From Turneriella sp942492915 (lineage in GTDB: Bacteria; Spirochaetota; Leptospiria; Turneriellales; Turneriellaceae), in contig OW818662.1 in NCBI GenBank assembly GCA_942492915.1, positions 2,728,001 to 2,792,000 of the forward strand: a stretch of 64,000 bases of DNA. The letters are read 5' to 3'. Positions 54,166-62,863 of this stretch are shown here, one piece after another. Position 1 is the stretch's first letter, and every line of letters begins with the position of its first letter. The translations under genes were made by a program, and so were the position numbers. The notes under the pieces were generated by a model. It had not been told where the DNA came from. It ran no database searches and saw nothing but the letters and a program-made list of their open reading frames with translations.

Positions 54166-55493
54166 GAAAAAATACCGGCGGCCTGATTGCCGTGGCACTA
54201 CTTTTGGGCTATATGCCGCTACACGCCAACGCACAGCTCGATGCCGCGATTGCCACAGACGATGCCTCACGCGCGGTCGAGATCTTCACTTCAACACCGC
54301 TGGGGGACGAAGAAGCCGACAAGCTCATTGAATATATGGGCAACGCCAAGGAAAAGTATCGTAAAAAGCTTACGCGGGCCATCGCTGAAAAGCAGCGCGT
54401 CGATGCTGTAGCGGGTAAGCATATCCACAATGAATTGCTCCGCCTGATCAAAGAGAACAAAGTCGAAGATGATGTCGACTACACAGAGCTCTGCCTCAAG
54501 TCCGCTGGGCCGAACAAGAACCCCGACCTCATCTACACTATTGCGCCTTTTCTGGTGCACCCACAGGCATCGCTGCGCGCCGAAGCAAACCGAGCAGTGG
54601 CAATTCGCCGCGATGAACGCGTCTACCCCCTCATAGGGCAGCTGCTCGCCGCCGAAAACGCAATCGACAAAATCTACGCGATGGAAACGCTGCTGGCGCT
54701 CAAAGATGAACGCGCAGTACCGCTGCTGCTTCTGCAGCTCTCGAATCCTAATAAGAACGTGCGCTATTTTGCATTGAAGACCCTCGAGGCAATTGCTTCA
54801 GACAAGGCGCAGTATGGCGTGATTCATCTGGCGCAGAATGAAACCGATGAAGAAGTTCGCCTCAAGGCAGTCGAGATTCTGCGCCAATTCAAGACGGGTC
54901 CGGTCTTCTCGGCGTTGCAAAAGCTAATCAGTGACAGCAAACTGCCGATTCGCACCCGGGCGCTGGAATCGGCGCTGGCGCAGAACGACAAACGGTATGC
55001 GAATGCAATATCAGAGCAGTTGGTGCGTGAATCCGAGATGGCGCAAAAACACGCTCTTTTGCGCGCGCTGCTTTCACTGGGCTCAGGCGGCGGTATGAAC
55101 GGAGTGCTCGCTCTGCTCAAAAAGGAATCGGACGCAGACCTGTTGCTCTGGTCTGCGCATGCCTGCATTCGGTTTACCGAACAACGCTGCGCGGAGCCGT
55201 TGGCGCACCTGCTCGGCACGAGTAAAGATGAGCCGATCGTGCTTGAGGCGATTGTCGCGCTAGGGGTTTTCAGGCAGAAGAAGCAGTTGCCACAACTGCT
55301 TACGGTGCTCGCAGATACCACCCGCGCACAGGTTGTCAGGTCGGCTGCGCTCTCATCGATCATGCAGTTCGACAGCGAAGCCACGATTCAACAGCTTTTT
55401 GTAACTTATGATCTTGAAAAAGACCAAACGATTCGCGTACAGGTCAAAATATATCTCGTCGATCTGATGAAGCGCAAACTGCCAAAGCTATGA
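54162..55493 (+). CDS. Exported HEAT-repeat protein
   Basis: 443 residues from a GTG overlapping the FolC stop codon (GTGA). Signal peptide (LIAVALLLGYMPLHANA). From about residue 110 a row of HEAT/PBS-lyase-type helix pairs follows (ERVYPLIGQLLAAENAIDKI, ERAVPLLLLQLSNPNKNVRY, VRLKAVEILRQF, EPIVLEAIVALGVF), giving a solenoid for protein binding. No catalytic residues. It overlaps the next gene by 4 bases, so all genes from 47741 to 55951 appear coupled. Confidence 0.82.
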   Translation: MRKNTGGLIAVALLLGYMPLHANAQLDAAIATDDASRAVEIFTSTPLGDEEADKLIEYMGNAKEKYRKKLTRAIAEKQRVDAVAGKHIHNELLRLIKENKVEDDVDYTELCLKSAGPNKNPDLIYTIAPFLVHPQASLRAEANRAVAIRRDERVYPLIGQLLAAENAIDKIYAMETLLALKDERAVPLLLLQLSNPNKNVRYFALKTLEAIASDKAQYGVIHLAQNETDEEVRLKAVEILRQFKTGPVFSALQKLISDSKLPIRTRALESALAQNDKRYANAISEQLVRESEMAQKHALLRALLSLGSGGGMNGVLALLKKESDADLLLWSAHACIRFTEQRCAEPLAHLLGTSKDEPIVLEAIVALGVFRQKKQLPQLLTVLADTTRAQVVRSAALSSIMQFDSEATIQQLFVTYDLEKDQTIRVQVKIYLVDLMKRKLPKL

Positions 55494-55951
55494 ACGACAG
55501 CCGTTTTATCTTATTGCTCGAATACCCGGGCGACGACGAGCTGATACAGGCAATAGCCGCCGTCGAAAAGCATTTGCCGGGTTATGACTATGCCTCACGT
55601 CCGCTACCCTTGCCCGCGCAGGGACAAGGGTTTAAATTTCTGGCCTTCAAAGAAATGCGACGCCTCACCACATTTGAAAAGTTCGCGCATAAGGTTTTTT
55701 CACTTCAGGGTAAACTCTACGGCATCAAGCTCACACCCGGCTACGTAACGCACACAAACGTAGTCAGTGCTGCCTACTCGCAGTCGCCCGGCGCGATCTA
55801 TATTGCGGACGAGATGTATTACAAGGTACAGCTGGTTTTGTCGGGCAAGGCGCTCGCCAGCCACACACTGAGTGATGAAATATTCCGCGACCGCCGTGCG
55901 GCATTATACCTTAACGATGTCTGGCAGCTGGTGAAGGGCGCGACGAAGTAG
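55490..55951 (+). CDS. DUF4416-like protein
   Basis: 153 residues, ATG overlapping the previous stop codon (ATGA). The C-terminal half, KLTPGYVTHTNVVSAAYS, then IYIADEMYYKVQL and DEIFRDRRAALYLNDV, follows the DUF4416 pattern (DPGY, a Thr/Ala-rich strand, GIY-like strand, then Y-D-R). The N-terminal half also fits weakly. DUF4416 has no established function. Last gene of the operon; a 15-bp perfect hairpin follows. Confidence 0.6.
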   Translation: MNDSRFILLLEYPGDDELIQAIAAVEKHLPGYDYASRPLPLPAQGQGFKFLAFKEMRRLTTFEKFAHKVFSLQGKLYGIKLTPGYVTHTNVVSAAYSQSPGAIYIADEMYYKVQLVLSGKALASHTLSDEIFRDRRAALYLNDVWQLVKGATK

Positions 55952-55952
55952 C

Positions 55953-55985
55953 TTTTGTATTTCGGCCAAAGGCCGAAATACAAAA
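55953..55985. terminator. Perfect 15-bp inverted repeat between convergent DUF4416-like gene and mreB
   Basis: Arms at 55953-55967 and 55971-55985 are exact reverse complements around AAA. It begins one base after the stop codon at 55951 and ends 6 bases before the mreB end. No U-tract follows on either strand, since the T residues lie in the 5' arm. Presumed bidirectional 3'-end structure. Confidence 0.7.
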
Positions 55986-55991
55986 AAGCGC

Positions 55992-57008
55992 TTAGCGCCC
56001 TTTCAGGTACTTCAGTTCTTCGAGATACTTACCCGTGCCTTCGACCACGCAGTTGAGCGGGTTTTCGGCGCGAATTACCGGCACACCGGTTTCTTTTGAA
56101 ATATGTTTATCCAGACCTTTGAGCAGGCAACCACCGCCGGTCATGACTATGCCGCGCTCGACGATGTCGGCTGCAAGCTCGGGGGGAGTTTTCTCGAGCG
56201 CAATTTTTGTCGCTTCGACGATCGCATCGATCGGTTCTTTCAGGGCTTTACGCACTTCGGTCGAGTCGATCACAACCGTACGCGGCAGACCAGTGCCTGC
56301 ATCGCGGCCTTTGAGCTCAAATGTTTCTGTCTTCTTTTCAGGCATTGCGTTACCGATCGCGAGTTTAATCTCTTCGGCAGTGCGTTCGCCAATTATCAGG
56401 TTGTGGTGCAGACGCAGGTGCTTGATTATGGCTTCGTCGAATTCGTCGCCGCCGATACGTATACTGTCGGCAATCACCATGCCACCGAGTGAGATAACGG
56501 CGATTTCTGTCGTGCCACCACCGATATCGATGATCATATTACCTGCCGGTTCGTGCACCGGAATTTTTGCGCCGAGCGCGGCCGCAAAGGCTTCGTCGAT
56601 AAGAAAGATATCGCGCGCACCGGCCTGTTCGGCAGATTCACGCACGGCGCGGCGCTCAACTTCGGTGATGCCCGAAGGTACACCGATGACGATACGGGGC
56701 TTTACGAGAGTTGCCCGGTTATGCACTTTATTGATAAAATAGCGGATCATCTTCTCGACGGTCTCGAAGTCAGCGATCACACCGTCTTTCATCGGGCGAA
56801 TCGCCACGATCTCGCCAGGGGTACGGCCCAGCATGCGCTTCGCCTCTTGCCCGACGGCGAGCACCTTGCCCGTCGAAGCCTGAATCGCCACGACCGAAGG
56901 TTCTGAGAGCACAATGCCCTGGCCCTTGACATACACCAGCGTGTTTGCGGTACCGAGGTCGATACCCATGTCGTTTGAAAAAAGAGAGTGAAACCAATCA
57001 AATATCAT
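55992..57008 (-). CDS. mreB: Rod shape-determining protein MreB
   Basis: 338 residues, normal length. MGIDLGTANTLVYVKGQGIV (phosphate 1), IIDIGGGTTEIAVISLGG (phosphate 2) and GIVMTGGGCLLKGLD (adenosine) are the actin-family motifs. The amphipathic N-terminus (MIFDWFHSLFSN) would tether filaments to the membrane. Directs lateral cell-wall synthesis. The usual mreC/mreD partners do not follow; the neighbour downstream is convergent. Confidence 0.96.
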   Translation of the reverse strand: MIFDWFHSLFSNDMGIDLGTANTLVYVKGQGIVLSEPSVVAIQASTGKVLAVGQEAKRMLGRTPGEIVAIRPMKDGVIADFETVEKMIRYFINKVHNRATLVKPRIVIGVPSGITEVERRAVRESAEQAGARDIFLIDEAFAAALGAKIPVHEPAGNMIIDIGGGTTEIAVISLGGMVIADSIRIGGDEFDEAIIKHLRLHHNLIIGERTAEEIKLAIGNAMPEKKTETFELKGRDAGTGLPRTVVIDSTEVRKALKEPIDAIVEATKIALEKTPPELAADIVERGIVMTGGGCLLKGLDKHISKETGVPVIRAENPLNCVVEGTGKYLEELKYLKGR

Positions 57009-57098
57009 ATATACCTTTAATCAGGCTAACCGCCTTCGGGAAACAAGCTGACAACAAAAAAGACTTTCAGAGCGCCATGCCCGCGATTGTGAGCCACG

Positions 57099-58334
57099 TC
57101 ACTGAAAACCGCGCAGACGGGTTGCTGCTGCGACGCGCTCAACCGCAAGAAGAAATGCAGCAGTTCTGAGGTCGGTACGTGCATCTTGCGCTCGCGCAAA
57201 GACCGTACGGCAGGCTGCGGCCATTTTGAGTTCGAGCTCTGCGTTGACCTTGAGCTCGCTCCATGCGTGCCTGCAGGCGTTTTGAACCCATTCGAAATAT
57301 GAAACCGTCACCCCACCGGCATTGCAGAGAATATCGGGTATCAGTACGACGCCTTTTTGCCGCAAAATTTCATCGGCTTCGGGTGTCACCGGGTGGTTTG
57401 CGGCTTCGGCGATAAAGCGTGCCTTCACCCGAGCCGCGTTTTCTGCGGTGATCACTCCCCCTAACGCTGCGGGTACAAGCACGTCGCAGTCGAGGCTCAG
57501 CAGATCGCCGTTGGTGATTGCCTCTCCCATGCCCGCCGGTAAGGATTTTCCACCGGTCTGGTAATGCGCCCAAAGCGCCTCGGCGTCGAAGCCCTTTTGG
57601 TTATGGAGACCGTTCTTGCTGTTGCTTACAGCAATGACCCGCCCGCCTTCAGCGGCAATGAGCCTCGCTGCCCACGCGCCGACATTGCCAAAACCCTGCA
57701 CCGCAAACGTTTTGCCTTCGATTTCACCCGCACCCGAAAGCCGCAGAATCTCGCGGATCGCGAAGAGGGTTCCCCGGCCGGTCGCCGCATCGCGGCCAAG
57801 CGAACCGCCGAGTTCGAGCGGCTTACCTGTGACAACGCCCGGCGAGAAGCCGTGCAGGCGTTCGAACTCATCGACAAACCAGCCCATTTCAACTGCCGAT
57901 GTACCGACGTCAGGCGCCGGAACGTCTTTGTCAGGGCCAATCACTTCATGCAGTGCACGCACCAGCGCGCGCGTCAGGCGTTGCCGCTCGGCAAGAGACA
58001 GTTCACCGGGGCGACAGCGAACAGCACCCTTGGCACCACCAAACGGAATATCCACCACGGCTGTTTTCCAGGTCATGAGCGAGGCGAGCGAGCGCACCTC
58101 GTCGAGGTTCACTTCATGGTGAAAGCGAATGCCCCCCTTGAACGGGCCGCGCGAGTTGTCGTGCTGCACGCGAAACCCTGTGAAGCTCGCGACGCCGCCG
58201 TTGTCAAGCGGCACCACCAGCTCACACTGTATCTCGCGGCTCGGTGCGCGCAGCAGCGCCTCAAATTCTTTGCCAAGACCCGCGAGCGCAAACGCCTTTT
58301 CGAGGTAGAAATTTGTCTGCTCGAAAGGAGTCAA
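57099..58334 (-). CDS. gdhA: Glutamate dehydrogenase (Glu/Leu/Phe/Val family)
   Basis: 411 residues. GPFKGGIRFHHEVNLDEV, the catalytic-lysine block FGGAKGAVRC, PAPDVGTSAVEMGW, the dinucleotide loop VQGFGNVGAWAARL and IAEAANHPVTPEAD are in the order of hexameric small glutamate dehydrogenases. Interconverts glutamate with 2-oxoglutarate and ammonia. The start overlaps the end of the SPFH gene upstream by 4 bases, so it is translated at the end of an NfeD-SPFH-SPFH operon, an unusual place for gdhA. Confidence 0.94.
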   Translation of the reverse strand: MTPFEQTNFYLEKAFALAGLGKEFEALLRAPSREIQCELVVPLDNGGVASFTGFRVQHDNSRGPFKGGIRFHHEVNLDEVRSLASLMTWKTAVVDIPFGGAKGAVRCRPGELSLAERQRLTRALVRALHEVIGPDKDVPAPDVGTSAVEMGWFVDEFERLHGFSPGVVTGKPLELGGSLGRDAATGRGTLFAIREILRLSGAGEIEGKTFAVQGFGNVGAWAARLIAAEGGRVIAVSNSKNGLHNQKGFDAEALWAHYQTGGKSLPAGMGEAITNGDLLSLDCDVLVPAALGGVITAENAARVKARFIAEAANHPVTPEADEILRQKGVVLIPDILCNAGGVTVSYFEWVQNACRHAWSELKVNAELELKMAAACRTVFARAQDARTDLRTAAFLLAVERVAAATRLRGFQ

Positions 58335-59257
58335 GTTTCTTTATTCGCAGACGATTTCAGCCCCAGCGCGGCCAGCTGTTCGTCGAGGCGCGTGAGGTCA
58401 GACGGAATGATGACCGTCGCGTCTTTGCGCGCAATACCCGAAAGTTTGCTGAGGTAAGACTCGGTAAGGCGTAGCGCCATGGCCTGATTGCCGCCGGGCT
58501 CGCGCACCGCGGCGGCGACCGATTCAATCGCCTGCGCGGTTGCATTGGCGAGCGCTTCGATTTCTTTGGCGCGACCTTCAGCCTCGTTGATGCGGCGCTG
58601 TTTTTCACCTTCTGAGCGGTTCACGAGTTCAGTCATGAGACCTTCAGAATTATTGATGTTCGACTGCATGTCACCCTCTGAGCGGGCAATCTGCGCGCGG
58701 CGTTCACGCTCGGCTGTCATTTGGCGCTCCATCGCATTCTTGACTGAAACCGGAGGCACGATGTTTTTGATCTCGTAGCGCAGCACGCGTATGCCCCAGG
58801 TCTCGCCCACTTCAGAGAGCACGCTGACAATTTTCTGGTTAATCATCTCGCGCTCTTCAAAGGTTCTGTCGAGGTCGAGCGTGCCCATCACTGAACGAAT
58901 TGTTGTCTGCGCCAGCTGAATCGTCGCCTGGCGAAAATCGGTTACGCCGTAGCTCGCGAGCATCGGATCGGTCACCATCATGTAGATGACGCCGTCGACC
59001 TCGACCTTGACGTTATCGTGAGTGAAACAATCTTGCGGCGGCACCGTCATCGCTTCTTCTTTCAGATCTTGATCAAAGGTGACTTTGTCAAAGAAAGGCA
59101 CCAACACGTGAAAACCGCTAAGCAGCGTTTTGTGGTACTTGCCGAGGCGCTCGACAATGGCCGCTTTTCGGGGTTGAATGATGCGCACCGAGCGCACGAG
59201 CTTGAAGAGAAAATAGACGAATATACCGCCCCAGACAATAATATCAAACGGATTCAT
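58331..59257 (-). CDS. SPFH/band 7 (stomatin-like) membrane protein, second copy
   Basis: 308 residues. N-terminal membrane segment (FDIIVWGGIFVYFLFKLV), then the SPFH core (VRIIQPRKAAIVERLGKYHK, GFHVLVPFFDKV, DGVIYMMVTDPMLASYGVTD) and a helical region with SEGEKQRRINEAEGRAKEIE. The protein ends in a short C-terminal domain. Band 7 proteins oligomerise into membrane microdomain scaffolds with NfeD partners. Overlaps SPFH copy 1 upstream and gdhA downstream by 4 bases each. Confidence 0.92.
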   Translation of the reverse strand: MNPFDIIVWGGIFVYFLFKLVRSVRIIQPRKAAIVERLGKYHKTLLSGFHVLVPFFDKVTFDQDLKEEAMTVPPQDCFTHDNVKVEVDGVIYMMVTDPMLASYGVTDFRQATIQLAQTTIRSVMGTLDLDRTFEEREMINQKIVSVLSEVGETWGIRVLRYEIKNIVPPVSVKNAMERQMTAERERRAQIARSEGDMQSNINNSEGLMTELVNRSEGEKQRRINEAEGRAKEIEALANATAQAIESVAAAVREPGGNQAMALRLTESYLSKLSGIARKDATVIIPSDLTRLDEQLAALGLKSSANKET

Positions 59258-60204
59258 TTTGCGCTCCTTGGTTGTTGTTGCACCGCTTTGGCGACATCGG
59301 CCGTCTGCCCCGTTAGGGTCGAGAGTCCTTGAAAGTAGGTCTGCAGCTCGGCGATGCGGCCCGGCACGACGGAAATTTTTGAGTGCGCGAGCACCTTGCC
59401 GAACTCTTCGAGAAACTGCTCAACAATACGCATTTTCACGGCCGACGAACCGCCCGGCTGGCCGATAGCCTGCGCGATGCGCCTGAGGCCATTGGCTGTC
59501 GCTTCGGCCACAAGTGTGATTTCTTTACTGCGGCCTTCAGCTTCGTTGATACGCTTCTGCTTTTCACCCGTTGAAACGTTGATGGCAGCCTGCTTTTCGC
59601 CCTCAGAAACATTGATGCGCGCCTGCTTTTCGCCCTGCGCGAGCGTAATGTCAGCGCGCTTCTGGCGCTCGGCTTCCATTTGTTTTTCCATGGTGTTCAT
59701 CATGTTGGCAGACGGTTCAATAGTTCGAATTTCATAGCGTATAAACTTAATACCCCACGGTTCTGAGGCTTTGTCGATTTCCATTACGATCTTGTCGTTG
59801 ATTTTATCACGCTCGCGAAACGTATCGTCGAGGGCCATTTTGCCGATCTCAGAGCGCATCGTCGTCTGTGCCAGTGAGATGACAGCGGAGTGGTAGTTAC
59901 CTATACCATAACTTGCCTTCTGCGCATCGACTACCTTGAGGTAGACAACGCCGTCGACATCAACCTCTACGTTATCGCGCGTGATACAGCGCTGCTTGGG
60001 TATGTCGATCACCTGCTCACGCGCGTCGTGCACATAAGCGATACGGTCGATAAAGGGCACGATGAAATGAAAGCCCGGCTTCAAGACACCTTTAAAAGCT
60101 CCGAGCCTTTCTTTGACGGCCAGCGCGCGCATCGGTATGATGCGAAACATACGCAGTACAAGAAAGAAGACGGCGAGTACAACGATGGTAGCAAGATTTT
60201 CCAT
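59254..60204 (-). CDS. SPFH/band 7 (stomatin-like) membrane protein, first copy
   Basis: 316 residues. N-terminal membrane helix (LATIVVLAVFFLVLRMF), then the SPFH core with ALAVKERLGAFKGVLKPGFH and DVDGVVYLKVVDAQKASYGI. Residues 191-223 are three tandem 11-residue units beginning GEKQ (positions 191, 202, 213), a right-handed coiled-coil repeat that varies in number between paralogues; copy 2 has fewer. Lies 80 bases after the NfeD gene and overlaps copy 2. Likely a hetero-oligomeric microdomain scaffold. Confidence 0.92.
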   Translation of the reverse strand: MENLATIVVLAVFFLVLRMFRIIPMRALAVKERLGAFKGVLKPGFHFIVPFIDRIAYVHDAREQVIDIPKQRCITRDNVEVDVDGVVYLKVVDAQKASYGIGNYHSAVISLAQTTMRSEIGKMALDDTFRERDKINDKIVMEIDKASEPWGIKFIRYEIRTIEPSANMMNTMEKQMEAERQKRADITLAQGEKQARINVSEGEKQAAINVSTGEKQKRINEAEGRSKEITLVAEATANGLRRIAQAIGQPGGSSAVKMRIVEQFLEEFGKVLAHSKISVVPGRIAELQTYFQGLSTLTGQTADVAKAVQQQPRSAK

Positions 60205-60284
60205 GAGACTGAATAGCCTACGCCGCGCTCACGTCAAACTGAATGTTACATTGCAACGCTTTATGGCGCCGCAAAATGCATCCA

Positions 60285-60740
60285 CTAGTCGGTCAGAGCG
60301 CGCACGACGAGGTTGATGTTGTCCTGCCCGGTGATTTCGACTGCACGACCTGCCGCAATTTCACCCGATTCGCTGCGTGCGGGCCACGTTGTGCCTGAAT
60401 ACTTAACACGTCCCGAATGGTCATGCGGCGACAGCGGGGTCACCGCCTCGGCTCTTTTACCGACAATGAGCGCCTCTTCGTCGGTTTCGACCTTTTCGGT
60501 GAGCGACGGATAAAAACGTAAGATAGCCTTCCGCAGCGTCACCAACATCAGTATCGAGCTGACCGTGAAGCAGCCGACGGCGAGCCATGGGTCGCGAATG
60601 TACCCGAGGTACAACAGGCCGGCAGCTGCTAGTGCGCCGAGGCCCAGAAAAATGACGACCAGACCCGGAATCAGAAACTCGAGCAGCACGAGAATAGATC
60701 CGCCTATGAGCCAGACGAGGTAATTTGCGAGTTGTTCCAT
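60285..60740 (-). CDS. NfeD-like membrane protein
   Basis: 151 residues. Three to four N-terminal membrane helices (YLVWLIGGSILVLLEFLIPG, VVIFLGLGALAAAGLLYLGY, LAVGCFTVSSILMLVTL) followed by an OB-fold C-terminal domain (LIVGKRAEAVTPLSPHDHSG, GRAVEITGQDNINLVV). Short form without the ClpP-like protease domain. NfeD proteins are the regular operon partner of SPFH proteins, as seen here. Confidence 0.9.
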   Translation of the reverse strand: MEQLANYLVWLIGGSILVLLEFLIPGLVVIFLGLGALAAAGLLYLGYIRDPWLAVGCFTVSSILMLVTLRKAILRFYPSLTEKVETDEEALIVGKRAEAVTPLSPHDHSGRVKYSGTTWPARSESGEIAAGRAVEITGQDNINLVVRALTD

Positions 60741-60836
60741 ATCTTTTAGATGCCTTACGCTTGGTCTTTCGCCTTCTATCTGACGTAAATGCGAATTTTA
60801 TTTCGCCGTTAAGCCGCGGTTTGTTACACTGAGACC

Positions 60837-61547
60837 ATGCAGAAGTCGATTCATCGGGCGAACACGCGGGGCTTTGCCGACCACGGCTGGCTGAAGAGCA
60901 GCCACACCTTTAGCTTCGCTGACTACCACGATCCCGCGCGCATGCACTTCGGGGCGCTGCGCGTGCTGAACGACGACCGCGTGGCGCCGGGCATGGGTTT
61001 TGGCACCCACGGTCATTCAGACATGGAGATTGTGTCGATACCGCTTTCGGGTTCGCTCGCGCATAAAGACTCTACCGGCCGCAGCGAAACCATTTTGAGC
61101 GGCGACGTGCAAATCATGTCTGCCGGTACCGGCATCATGCATTCAGAATTTAACCCCGACAAGGCGCACGAGGTAAACTTTCTGCAGATCTGGATTCTGC
61201 CCGAGAAACGCGGCATGGAACCGCGTTACGGCCAGCTCAGTTTCGATCTCGAAGCCAAGCGCAATGAATTTGTGCGCGTCGTCAGCTGGCAAGAATACAA
61301 AGATGTTTTGTGGATTAATCAACGAGCGCAATTCTGGCAAGGTGTGTTTGACCCGAGCGCCAAAGTTGTGCTGAAAACCGAAGGCGAGAATGCCGGCATC
61401 TACCTCTTCGTCATCAAAGGTGAGGTCACCGTTGCCGACGAAACGCTGCAGACACGCGACGCGATCGCACTCTCAGGCCTCGACGCCGTTGACATCGAGG
61501 TCACAAGCGACGCACGCCTGCTCGCCATCGAAGTGCCGATGTCATAA
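60837..61547 (+). CDS. Pirin-family protein
   Basis: 236 residues. HTFSFADYHDPARMHFGALR, GFGTHGHSDMEIVSIPLSG and IMSAGTGIMHSEFN hold the cupin metal ligands (three His and a Glu) of the YhhW/pirin family, and IWILPEKRGMEPRYGQ is the inter-domain signature. YhhW-type members show quercetinase activity; the physiological role is unknown. Stands alone, with a 46-bp perfect palindrome after it. Confidence 0.92.
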   Translation: MQKSIHRANTRGFADHGWLKSSHTFSFADYHDPARMHFGALRVLNDDRVAPGMGFGTHGHSDMEIVSIPLSGSLAHKDSTGRSETILSGDVQIMSAGTGIMHSEFNPDKAHEVNFLQIWILPEKRGMEPRYGQLSFDLEAKRNEFVRVVSWQEYKDVLWINQRAQFWQGVFDPSAKVVLKTEGENAGIYLFVIKGEVTVADETLQTRDAIALSGLDAVDIEVTSDARLLAIEVPMS

Positions 61548-61560
61548 TTTTCTCGTTTGC

Positions 61561-61606
61561 GCCGACGTCGTGGGGGTAGACTTAAGTCTACCCCCACGAC
61601 GTCGGC
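61561..61606. terminator. 46-bp perfect palindrome between convergent pirin and glycosyltransferase genes
   Basis: Positions 61561-61606 are a loopless perfect palindrome of 2 x 23 bases centred on CTTAAG, ending 4 bases before the glycosyltransferase stop codon and starting 13 bases after the pirin stop. It forms a very stable hairpin in either transcript. No U-tract. Presumed bidirectional 3'-end structure. Confidence 0.7.
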
Positions 61607-61609
61607 TTA

Positions 61610-62761
61610 TCACACCAACTCGGCGATATGTCGCGTGAACGATTCGAACAGCTTTTCGTCGGTGTGGTTACCGATCGACTCACGGCCTTTGGTTCCGAGG
61701 GCTTTCATGTGCGCACGGTCGGTGAAGAGCGTGTCCATTGCCTGCTTAAATGAGCCATAGTCGTGCGCCTTGAAGATCAGGCCGTTTTCTCCGTGCGTCA
61801 CATAGTCTTTCGGGCCGCCCTTGTCTGACACGACAACGCCGGTGCCCGAGGCCATCGCTTCGAGCACTGTTTTGCCAAGCGTTTCACTGGCCGACGGTAA
61901 CACATAGAGATCGGCGCTGGCATAGAGTTTTTGCAAAGCTGCGCCGCGCTGCACGCCGAGAAACTTCACGCGGTCGCCCGCGTATTTTTTTTCGTAGAGT
62001 TCTTTTTCAGGGCCGCCGCCAATGACTGCGCAGACCGCCTTGTCTGGTTTCTCTTCGGTGAAATAGCGCAACAGAAATTCAATATCTTTCACTTTGGTAA
62101 TCCGCCCGACAAAAATAACCAAGGTCATATCAGGGTCTATACCGTGCTGCGCCAGTGACGCGCGGTCAGAATTGATTGGGTTCCAGTGGCGCGCGTTGAC
62201 GCCCGCCGGGTAATAGCGCAGTTTACGCTCGTCGTGCCCCTTCTTTACCATGAGCTCGTAGAACTCGCGCGTGCGCACGAATATCAGATCTGCCTGTTTC
62301 TGGTACTGCTTCAAAAAGAAGAGCGCGGGGTTTTTGACGAACGGTTTAACGAGGCGCCCCGAAAGGTCATTCATGTAATAGTCGATATCGGTATGGTAGA
62401 TATCGACCCAGGGCAGCGACAGGTATTTCGCCGCGGCCATCGCTAACATGCCCATAACACCGGGAGTGTTCGAGACGAGCACGTTGAAATTATTCTTACG
62501 CAAGAACTGCACAACACGCAAGAAGTCAGGCACGTACATGCTCGTGCCTTTGTAAAAGCTGCCGGTCGGTACTGGCAGAATCGGGTCAAAAATATGAAAA
62601 GGATGTATCGGTTTTTTGTAAGTCGTCACCGGTTGCCAGAAGTATCCCCGCGCCTGAGCGAGTTCATACATCTCTTCGGTGTCAGTAATGATGCCTGAGA
62701 CCTCATCGAAAATGTCGGCGACCCACGCGACACGCAGTTTTTTGGCGAGCTCGTCTTGCAT
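61610..62761 (-). CDS. GT4-family glycosyltransferase
   Basis: About 383 residues from the ATG at 62761; the frame extends to 62854 but the extra residues are not family-like. N-terminal acceptor domain begins LRVAWVADIFDEVSG; the YHTDIDYYM segment resembles diacylglycerol glycosyltransferases of the SQD2/MgtA group. The donor domain has VIFVGRITKVKDIEFLLRYF, LPSASETLGKTVLEAMASGT and the EX7E glutamates. Probably transfers a hexose to a membrane lipid. Divergent from the PtsN-like gene. Confidence 0.88.
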   Translation of the reverse strand: MQDELAKKLRVAWVADIFDEVSGIITDTEEMYELAQARGYFWQPVTTYKKPIHPFHIFDPILPVPTGSFYKGTSMYVPDFLRVVQFLRKNNFNVLVSNTPGVMGMLAMAAAKYLSLPWVDIYHTDIDYYMNDLSGRLVKPFVKNPALFFLKQYQKQADLIFVRTREFYELMVKKGHDERKLRYYPAGVNARHWNPINSDRASLAQHGIDPDMTLVIFVGRITKVKDIEFLLRYFTEEKPDKAVCAVIGGGPEKELYEKKYAGDRVKFLGVQRGAALQKLYASADLYVLPSASETLGKTVLEAMASGTGVVVSDKGGPKDYVTHGENGLIFKAHDYGSFKQAMDTLFTDRAHMKALGTKGRESIGNHTDEKLFESFTRHIAELV

Positions 62762-62863
62762 ACCCGCGTACCTTGGCAGGCCGCGCGCGCACCATGTCAA
62801 GGTATTGATCGCCGCGCACCTAAACTGATTGACTGCCTGAAAACCGGGTGACATAATAACCCC

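Noticed and set aside
57564..58457. 297-codon plus-strand open frame
   Set aside because: It lies fully antisense to gdhA and the end of an SPFH gene, both with clear family motifs; its translation is Arg/His-rich without any recognisable fold.
59536..59634. Short tandem DNA repeat, considered as a possible repeat array
   Set aside because: It is the coding sequence for three 11-residue coiled-coil units of an SPFH protein, not an intergenic array.
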